DNA from: an uncultured Cellvibrio sp.
Lineage (GTDB): Bacteria; Pseudomonadota; Gammaproteobacteria; Pseudomonadales; Cellvibrionaceae
Length of the DNA stretch: 11,713 nt
Assembly (NCBI GenBank): GCA_946886255.1
Contig: CAMPIG010000108.1
Span: forward strand, 1-11,713
Direction: 5' to 3'
Shown here: in pieces, positions 6,976 through 11,713 of the stretch
Layout: the number at the start of each line of letters is the position of its first letter
Position numbering within the stretch: the stretch's first letter is position 1
Made by a program: the position numbers and the translations under genes
The notes under the pieces: model-generated
What the model was told of the DNA's origin: nothing
Databases searched by the model: none
The model's input: only the letters and a program-made list of their open reading frames with translations

Positions 6976-9315
6976 ATTAATGATGGTTTGGGTGGTAGCG
7001 TTGGCGGTTTCAATGGTCTTGGCGTTGGCCTGGAAATTCCGCTGGGCGATGATCAGGTTCACCAGCTCTTCTGACAAATCAACGTTCGACTCTTCCAAGG
7101 CGCCCGCCGTAATGTTGCCCAACGACGAGGAACCCGGAGCCCCAATAACCGCTTCACCGGTTTCAAAGGTCTGCGCCCACATGGTGTTGCCAACGGGCTT
7201 CAAGCCTTCAATGTTGTTGAAGTTTGCCAGAGCAACCTGCCCCAGTACCTGGGCCTCACCGTTAGTAAAGCGGGCGAAGATAATCCCCGTAGAGCCCACA
7301 TCCAGACCCGCCAGGCGACCGGTAGCGTAGCCGTTCTGGTCGTAATCATCCACGGCAAAGGTGCTGCCGAATTGGGTTGAGCCAGTCAGGTCGATCTCGA
7401 AGTTGGAGCTGGAAGGCGGCTCAACCACCGGCGTTGTCCCCCCCTGCAATACATTCAGCGGTGACAACGCGCCGTTGGGCTCACCATCCTCACCCAGCGG
7501 GGTCCAGTTGGAGATCAACATACTGTCGGTAAGCGTGGTGTTCAGGGTGCCGTCGGCATTGAAATGCACATTGAAGCCAGCCATGGTTGGCAATGTATTC
7601 TGCGGTGACGGCAAAGTCGGATCAGGGTCACCCACATTCTGGCCATCAATCTGCACATACATCACCCAATGGTTTGGCGAGGTAGACGGATCAGCCGGAT
7701 CATAAGGCTGCTTCACAAAATACTGGCTCATGATGTGCGGGTTGCCGAGGCTGTCGAACACCGGGTTGGAAGTCGCATGGTTGTAGGTGTTTTGATCCGT
7801 AGGATCAAAGGCATTGATCGGCACATCGGTAAAACTGGCTGGTGTCAGCGGCGCAAACAGGTTACCTACCGCAGGCAAACTATCAGCCACGGCGTAGCCT
7901 TCTTCCAACACAATAGTGATATTGCCTCCGATCACGGCGGCATCGTTGATGTTATTGATGCTTTGCAAACCGGTTCCGGCGCGACCTTGAATATCAGCCT
8001 GGCCAGCCGGTAACGGTCCTTCGAAAGCAAAACGCAGGTCGGTACCGACAGCAGAGACAATCTCCAGATCCCCGGCGGTATTAACGGTGGCGCTGATACC
8101 CGGCAGGGTTGAGGTGGTCAACCCATTGATTTCATTTGCCAGGGCAGCCAGGTTATTCGCATTCAGCGCAATGCCATTCAACGTGAGGTTGCCATTACTG
8201 TTATCAAAGTTGGTGGCGTAAAGCGTGGCGTTGGTGCGCGCCGTCGCCGTCACGCCAGCCAGGGCATTCAGCTCGGAGGCGGTTTGGGCAGCAGACGCAC
8301 CGGCATCGCTGGTATAGGTCACTGTCGCACCGGTAGGGCCTTCAATCTCCAGGGTTTGCGAAAGATAGCCGTTGGTCGCAGCGGGGACGCCAGCAACTGA
8401 GGCGCCAGCACCATTCAATGCGGTGGACAGCGCATTACCGCCAGTTACGTTTGCCAGGCTAATGGTTGACGACGCACCTTCGGTCAGGTCGCGAAATTCG
8501 ATATTGCCGCCATTGGCCACCGCTTGCACATTGATCGGCGTGGCTGCGCTGAAGATAGCGCTGTTGACCAGGTTAACAATGTCCTGCACAGAGTTGGCGG
8601 TGGAAGCATTCAGGTTAATAGATACAGTGCCGTTGCCCGACGCCGGGGTCGAGCCAGCCAACGTGATATCAAAGGTAGTGGGGTTGGCATTGAAATCAAT
8701 CGGCGTGGCCACCGCGCCCAAGTCAGTGGTGGTGGTGGTCGCATCTTGTAAACCTACCTGGGTGACACCCACTGCCGCACCATCCGTAGCAAAACTGCTG
8801 CCGACGGTCTCCAGGACTGTTTCGTTGGAATCCAGGTTAAATGCGGAATCAACACCTGTGGTTTGGCGCGGGGCCTGGGTATTCACATCCACTCGCAGGT
8901 TGCCGAGGATACCGCTGATGTTGCCTTCCGCATTGGCGGAGAAACCTTGCAGATAAGAACCGGTGGCGCTAACCACAAAACCCTCATCGTCCAGACCAAA
9001 GGCACCGGCACGGGTAAAGAGCCGCTCACCCTGGTCGCTCAGTACAAAGAAACCGGAGCCGTTAACTGCCAGGTCCAGATCGCGCTCGGTCAGCTTCGGA
9101 TTGCCGTTACCAAAATCCTGGCGAATCATCTGCAAGCTCACACCACTGCCGGGTGTATTACCGCCGCTACCCAGGATGCTGGCGGAATACAAATCACCGA
9201 ATTCGACCCGCGATGATTTGAAACCGATAGTGCCAGCGTTGGCAATATTGTTACCGGTCACCTGCAGGTCAGTGTTCGAGGCACGAATGCCACTCAGCGC
9301 GGTGTTAAAAGACAT
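6967..9315 (-). CDS. flgE: FlgE, flagellar hook protein, unusually long (782 aa)
   Basis: FlgE polymerises into the hook. The start is set at 9313-9315 (MSFNTALSGI), which has AGGAG upstream and matches the family N-terminus; an upstream in-frame Met at 9372 would add 19 non-homologous residues. GNNIANAGTIGFKSSRVEF at 21-39 and ERDLDLAVNGSGFFVLSD at 77-94 form the conserved first part. ALEESNVDLSEELVNLIIAQ at 739-758 and the following RNFQANAKTI form the C-terminal D0 helix. The length is nearly twice that of E. coli FlgE (402) and well above Pseudomonas (about 460). The excess is in a Thr/Ala/Asn-rich block, about residues 175-480, with stretches that look like flagellin/hook IN modules (about 205-290 and 370-435). 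Residues 501-690 look like the usual hook outer domains (DSLGNPHIMSQYFVK, HFNADGTLNTTL, NFEIDLTGSTQF). No cysteine is present. Confidence 0.97.
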   Translation of the reverse strand: MSFNTALSGIRASNTDLQVTGNNIANAGTIGFKSSRVEFGDLYSASILGSGGNTPGSGVSLQMIRQDFGNGNPKLTERDLDLAVNGSGFFVLSDQGERLFTRAGAFGLDDEGFVVSATGSYLQGFSANAEGNISGILGNLRVDVNTQAPRQTTGVDSAFNLDSNETVLETVGSSFATDGAAVGVTQVGLQDATTTTTDLGAVATPIDFNANPTTFDITLAGSTPASGNGTVSINLNASTANSVQDIVNLVNSAIFSAATPINVQAVANGGNIEFRDLTEGASSTISLANVTGGNALSTALNGAGASVAGVPAATNGYLSQTLEIEGPTGATVTYTSDAGASAAQTASELNALAGVTATARTNATLYATNFDNSNGNLTLNGIALNANNLAALANEINGLTTSTLPGISATVNTAGDLEIVSAVGTDLRFAFEGPLPAGQADIQGRAGTGLQSINNINDAAVIGGNITIVLEEGYAVADSLPAVGNLFAPLTPASFTDVPINAFDPTDQNTYNHATSNPVFDSLGNPHIMSQYFVKQPYDPADPSTSPNHWVMYVQIDGQNVGDPDPTLPSPQNTLPTMAGFNVHFNADGTLNTTLTDSMLISNWTPLGEDGEPNGALSPLNVLQGGTTPVVEPPSSSNFEIDLTGSTQFGSTFAVDDYDQNGYATGRLAGLDVGSTGIIFARFTNGEAQVLGQVALANFNNIEGLKPVGNTMWAQTFETGEAVIGAPGSSSLGNITAGALEESNVDLSEELVNLIIAQRNFQANAKTIETANATTQTIINLR

Positions 9316-9445
9316 GATGTGCTCCTGGGTACTTGAGTCGCTGGTGGCTGGATGTCGCCACCAGTATTTCAATAACAGTTATTAATAAGTTGCTGTTTTG
9401 TGCTGCATTGGCTGTCTGACACGAGTCTCAACAGCCTGCCGTGCA
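9316..9445 (-). other. flgD-flgE intergenic leader with hairpin
   Basis: This 130-bp gap is the longest inside flgBCDE. It holds a perfect 8-bp stem CTGGTGGC/GCCACCAG (9341-9348 with 9357-9364) ending 25 bases before the flgE ATG, and the short inverted repeat AATAAC-A-GTTATT (9371-9383). No -24/-12 element is visible. A leader structure adjusting flgE mRNA stability or translation is possible; hook protein is needed in far greater amounts than the rod proteins or the hook cap. Confidence 0.5.
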
Positions 9446-10156
9446 TTAGTTAAATTGTTTAACGTCACCGATATTCACTGGGCCGAGGCCTGCGAGGTTC
9501 AGGGTGATTACGCCATCTGCCCCGAGAGTTACGCTGTTGACGTTAGCGCTGAGCGCTGTCTCCAGTTGTTCGGCTTTACCGTCTTGCGTTGCATAGACTT
9601 CGAAGGTGTACTCGCCGACCGGCAGGGGTTCCTCACCCGCTGACCAGCTCAACAGCTCGCCGTTGACCTCCATAAACTGGCCGTCCCAACGGAAGGATAC
9701 TTCACCGGCCGGCATTCCCCCGACGGGGATATTGGCCACTAATGAACCTTTGCTGTCATAGACACTGATCTTCATATCCCCGGTCGCTGCGGCAAGATCC
9801 ACACTGCCGGACACAATCCCGCCGGCGGTCAAACGCGCTGTCTCCGCCGGTACCGTCACGGAACGGCCCACCAATGAAGAAGCTTGCAACGCCTGGTTGG
9901 ACATAAAACTGGAACTGAAATTATCGAAGTTAGTGTTGAGCCGCTCCAGACCTTCTACCGAACTGAACTGCGCCAATTGCGCAATAAATTCGGTGTTGTC
10001 CTGCGGACTTAACGGGTCCTGGTTATTCAGCTGCGTAATCATTAATTCGAGAAACGCCGTTTGGCCCAACTCGTTGCTTTTGGTTTCCTTCGGCTGGTTG
10101 TTGATATTCAAATTACTCAACACGTTGCCAGTGGTGTTGTTATTGACCTGACTCAT
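9446..10156 (-). CDS. flgD: FlgD, flagellar hook cap / hook assembly scaffold
   Basis: FlgD (236 aa) caps the growing hook and guides FlgE subunits into place; it is lost from the finished hook. FLELMITQLNNQDPLSPQDN at residues 35-54 and EFIAQLAQFSSVEGLERL at 56-73 are the conserved N-terminal FlgD signature. The remainder, with VGRSVTVP at about 97-104 and VYDSKGSLVANIPVG further on, fits the FlgD Ig-like/tudor-like region. The first 30 residues are rich in Asn, Ser and Gln, as expected for an unstructured export signal. AAGGAG precedes the ATG. The gene begins 12 bp after flgC. A 130-bp gap with a small hairpin separates it from flgE. Confidence 0.97.
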   Translation of the reverse strand: MSQVNNNTTGNVLSNLNINNQPKETKSNELGQTAFLELMITQLNNQDPLSPQDNTEFIAQLAQFSSVEGLERLNTNFDNFSSSFMSNQALQASSLVGRSVTVPAETARLTAGGIVSGSVDLAAATGDMKISVYDSKGSLVANIPVGGMPAGEVSFRWDGQFMEVNGELLSWSAGEEPLPVGEYTFEVYATQDGKAEQLETALSANVNSVTLGADGVITLNLAGLGPVNIGDVKQFN

Positions 10157-10168
10157 CGCCGCCGCTCC

Positions 10169-10627
10169 TTACTGACCCAGGGTCAACACACGTTGAACCA
10201 TCTGCTTGGCCGAGTTCATCACCTCGACATTCATTTGAAACGAGCGCGATGCCGAGATCATGTTGGTCATCTCTTCCACCGGATTCACGTTGGGATAAAA
10301 CACATAACCTTCTTCATCGGCTTGCGGATGATCCGGTTCGTAGCGGCGCTGTAACGGCGCATCACTCTCCACCACACCCAACACCTGTACACCGGCACCC
10401 ACATCGTCGGGCGCGGCAAAGCCGTTATCAAAACCATTGCCGCTTTTCATCGCTGCCATGGCCTGGCGCTGGATAGCGGCAAACACTGGCTGGCGATTGC
10501 GATAAACCTCGTCCGCGCTGGAGCTGGCCGACTGGGCGTTAGCCAGGTTGCTGGCGGTGGTGTTCAAGCGCAGGCTTTGCGCGTTCATACCTGAGCCGGC
10601 GATGTCGAAGATATGTCCGAGTGCCAT
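10169..10627 (-). CDS. flgC: FlgC, flagellar proximal rod protein
   Basis: FlgC (152 aa) is a proximal rod subunit. The N-terminus HIFDIAGSGMNAQSLRLNTT leads into ASNLANAQSASSSADEVYRN, the FlgC version of the axial-protein motif. YFYP-like residues (EGYVFYPNVNPVEEMTNM) precede the C-terminal helix SASRSFQMNVEVMNSAKQM at about 125-143, which marks FlgC specifically. Length is slightly above the usual 134-147 aa, through a small insertion around residues 60-75. TGGAG precedes the ATG. It sits 47 bp after flgB and 12 bp before flgD, within the flgBCDE transcript. Confidence 0.97.
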   Translation of the reverse strand: MALGHIFDIAGSGMNAQSLRLNTTASNLANAQSASSSADEVYRNRQPVFAAIQRQAMAAMKSGNGFDNGFAAPDDVGAGVQVLGVVESDAPLQRRYEPDHPQADEEGYVFYPNVNPVEEMTNMISASRSFQMNVEVMNSAKQMVQRVLTLGQ

Positions 10628-10674
10628 AATTAACTCCAGCGTTTTCCAATCAATGCGTTTAATAAACCGACCGA

Positions 10675-11076
10675 CTACTCGCCACGGATGGCGGACGTCA
10701 GTCCTTTAAATTTGCTGTTCAAAAAGGTGAAGCTCGCCTGGAATGCCAAGGCGTTTTTCATGTATTCCGCATGCTCAATCTGGTCTTCCACGGTGTTACC
10801 GTCAATGGACGGCTGGCTGGGTACGCGGTACATCATGTTGCTGTCGTCCAGAGCCATGCCTGCACCGCCGATATGCCCGGCGTCCGTCGTTTGCATATTG
10901 AACCGCCCCGACTGCTCCATCTTGCCTGCGAGCATGGTTTTAAAGTCGAGGTCCCGGGCTTTGTAGTTGGGTGTATCGACGTTGGCCAGGTTGTCCGCCA
11001 GCACCGATGCCCGCTGACCACGCACTCGCAGTGCGCTTTCGTGGATTCCGAGTGCAGATTCGAAGGATATGGACAT
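10675..11076 (-). CDS. flgB: FlgB, flagellar proximal rod protein
   Basis: FlgB (133 aa) is a proximal rod subunit next to the MS-ring/FliE adaptor. The motif NLANVDTPNYKARDLDF at residues 29-45 is diagnostic; the YKARD element separates FlgB from the other rod proteins. The C-terminal helix HAEYMKNALAFQASFTFLNS and KFKGLTSAIRGE are also typical. The ATG at 11074-11076 follows CGGAG. It is the first gene of flgBCDE. The -24/-12 promoter at 11123-11138 lies close upstream, leaving a leader of roughly 35-40 bases. cheV and cheR, often found upstream of flgB in related genera, are absent within the visible 637 bp. Confidence 0.97.
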   Translation of the reverse strand: MSISFESALGIHESALRVRGQRASVLADNLANVDTPNYKARDLDFKTMLAGKMEQSGRFNMQTTDAGHIGGAGMALDDSNMMYRVPSQPSIDGNTVEDQIEHAEYMKNALAFQASFTFLNSKFKGLTSAIRGE

Positions 11077-11122
11077 AAGCGGCTCCGGCGTTTCTTAAAG
11101 GTTTTACTCTTGCGTGTGTTAA

Positions 11123-11138
11123 AGCAAGGGGTATGCCA
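11123..11138 (-). promoter_or_regulatory. Sigma-54 (RpoN) promoter of flgBCDE
   Basis: The minus strand reads TGGCAT-ACCCC-TTGCT. It has the invariant GG and GC elements at -24/-12 spacing and differs little from the sigma-54 consensus TGGCAC-N5-TTGCW. Transcription should start near 11112, about 35 bases before the flgB ATG. In polar-flagellated gammaproteobacteria flgB operons depend on RpoN and an NtrC-type activator, which fits. Confidence 0.85.
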
Positions 11139-11155
11139 ACGGACGTAAACACATC

Positions 11156-11168
11156 TAACCAATTGATT
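11156..11168. promoter_or_regulatory. IHF-like site upstream of the flgB promoter
   Basis: TAACCAATTGATT matches the reverse complement of the IHF consensus WATCAANNNNTTR at every defined position. It lies 18 bp upstream of the sigma-54 motif and runs into an AT-rich tract (11161-11190), the usual context of IHF binding. DNA bending here would bring an upstream activator to the polymerase. Confidence 0.55.
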
Positions 11169-11203
11169 TATATATATATTTAATTTTTTTAACGCATAAC
11201 TAT

Positions 11204-11251
11204 GCGGCAGTGAAATAGCGGCAGGGACAAAAGCGGCAAACGGGAGCGGCA
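11204..11251 (-). promoter_or_regulatory. TGCCGC cluster, candidate enhancer for flgB
   Basis: The hexamer TGCCGC (GCGGCA on the plus strand) occurs four times in the same orientation at 11204-11209, 11218-11223, 11233-11238 and 11246-11251, at intervals of 14, 15 and 13 bp. It lies about 90-140 bp upstream of the predicted start, the usual place for an NtrC-family activator of the FleR/FlrC or FleQ type. The assignment is inferred from position and repetition. Confidence 0.45.
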
Positions 11252-11269
11252 AGATTTTTCCGCTTTTTT
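11245..11269 (+). terminator. Possible intrinsic terminator upstream of flgB
   Basis: AGCGG (11245-11249) and CCGCT (11260-11264) can pair and are followed by T6 on the plus strand; a longer 8-bp pairing AAAAGCGG (11229-11236) with CCGCTTTT (11260-11267) is the alternative. The orientation would stop rightward transcription, yet no rightward gene precedes it in the window. It overlaps the TGCCGC cluster, so the pairing may be incidental. Confidence 0.25.
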
Positions 11270-11290
11270 GGTACGAGTGGGAAATGAGAC

Positions 11291-11393
11291 AGGGGTTGGG
11301 GAGCAGTGTGCAAGACCATCACCGACAGGATGTCGGTGCTGAGCCCCCATGGATGGGTTCCCGGCGTGTCTTGCACACTGCTCCCCAACCCCT
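11291..11393. repeat. 103-bp palindromic element with internal hairpins
   Basis: Two perfectly complementary 26-bp arms (11291-11316 and 11368-11393) enclose 51 bp that contain two further hairpins: CACCGACA/TGTCGGTG around GGA (11320-11338) and CCCAT/ATGGG (11346-11357). Folded, it forms a long basal stem with two side stems. It contains no gene. It may be a dispersed intergenic repeat, a non-autonomous mobile element or a bidirectional terminator between the flagellar operon and the gene at 11614. I have an impression of having seen related repeats in Cellvibrio-type genomes but cannot verify it. Confidence 0.85.
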
Positions 11394-11613
11394 TCGGTGC
11401 CTTACGAGGATTTTGTGGTTTTGAAAATATTCTTAAACTTTCTTCTGGAAATATGATCTTTCCAAAAAAACTACCCTCATCACACTTCACGTACCACATC
11501 CTGCTGGACGAGAAACCCAGTGGTAGTATGGATCTCAATTCAAAACGAACAGCGCGTAAATCCTCTTCCTTAATCATTCATGGCGTGAAAGTTAAAAGTG
11601 CAGGTAGCAGAGC
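11394..11613. other. Non-coding stretch before the PAAR-like gene
   Basis: This segment is more AT-rich than the flagellar genes. An open frame on each strand crosses it, but both also read through the adjoining palindrome and give low-complexity, unrecognised peptides. It probably carries the promoter and leader of the gene at 11614. TTGAAA (11421) and TATGAT (11452) are present but 25 bp apart, too far to call a sigma-70 promoter. Confidence 0.4.
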
Positions 11614-11713
11614 ATGTTAATTGCAAAACATTTTGATCCAGTTCTGGGGATCGACATCCACATTCTGATCACGCCTGCCGGGCCTATCCCCATTCCACAT
11701 CCGCACATTGCAT
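11614..11713 (+). CDS. Probable PAAR-like / Rhs-family N-terminus (partial)
   Basis: Only 33 codons are visible before the window ends. They read MLIAKHFDPVLGIDIHILIT then a Pro/His-rich stretch ending IPIPHPHIA. From memory, this pattern (FDPVLGIDIH followed by a proline-rich IPHPHIG-type segment) is the N-terminus of PAAR-like domains at the front of Rhs and other type VI secretion effectors, where it caps the VgrG spike. That family assignment is recollection, not a search. The ribosome binding site is weak: only AGG in CAGGTAG lies near the right place. The gene runs away from the flagellar operon and looks unrelated to it; any toxin domain would lie outside the window. Confidence 0.6.
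   Translation, partial: MLIAKHFDPVLGIDIHILITPAGPIPIPHPHIA

Noticed and set aside
8372..8956. 194-codon plus-strand frame opposite flgE, and a 198-codon one at 5358-5954 opposite flgF/flgG
   Set aside because: Both lie antisense to well-conserved flagellar genes and arise from their codon bias; the products are unrecognisable.
9316..9372. Earlier in-frame start for flgE
   Set aside because: The extra 19 residues do not match the FlgE N-terminus and the codon at 9313-9315 has a good AGGAG at proper spacing.
11200..11577. 125-codon open frame on the minus strand
   Set aside because: It crosses the whole palindrome and the TGCCGC cluster, and its product resembles nothing known to me. It is better explained as chance in non-coding DNA.
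11306..11620. 104-codon open frame on the plus strand ending inside the start of the PAAR-like gene
   Set aside because: It begins within the left arm of the palindrome, reads through it, gives an unrecognised peptide and has no clear ribosome binding site. The 4-bp-type overlap with the next ATG is the only point in its favour.

Overview
The window is one flagellar hook–basal-body locus read entirely on the minus strand, flgB-flgC-flgD-flgE followed by flgF-flgG-flgH-flgI-flgJ-flgK. flgK runs off the left edge. The split between flgBCDE and flgFGHIJK, the sigma-54 promoters, the P- and L-ring genes and the two-domain FlgJ point to a Gram-negative gammaproteobacterium with a polar, Pseudomonas-type flagellar hierarchy. 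The moderate GC content, very large hook protein and abundant intergenic palindromes suggest a Cellvibrio-like member of the Cellvibrionaceae; that placement is inference.

Layout from right to left, the direction of transcription. The right end (11614 onward) holds the first 33 codons of a plus-strand gene resembling the N-terminus of PAAR-like/Rhs type VI secretion proteins. Between it and flgB lie a near-perfect 103-bp palindromic element (11291-11393), a cluster of TGCCGC motifs, an IHF-like site and a -24/-12 promoter. flgB and flgC (proximal rod), flgD (hook cap) and flgE (hook, 782 aa, far longer than usual) follow. A roughly 450-bp intergenic region then holds four copies of a 38-bp palindromic repeat, another TGCCGC cluster, a second IHF-like site and a second -24/-12 promoter. 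After it come flgF and flgG (proximal and distal rod), flgH (L ring lipoprotein), flgI (P ring), flgJ (rod cap/muramidase) and flgK (first hook-filament junction protein), tightly packed with gaps of 11 to 86 bp and one 1-nt overlap.

Together these genes build everything from the rod through the hook. FlgB, FlgC, FlgF and FlgG form the rod, FlgJ caps the rod and cuts peptidoglycan, and FlgI and FlgH form the bushings. FlgD caps the growing hook of FlgE, and FlgK starts the junction to the filament. The genes are ordinary flagellar genes. The less expected features are a promoter architecture repeated at both operons (TGCCGC cluster, IHF-like site, sigma-54 site), the expanded FlgE with a segment resembling part of FlgK, the two intergenic repeat families, and the type VI-related gene where chemotaxis or flgA genes might be expected. 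I see no clear undescribed multi-gene system.
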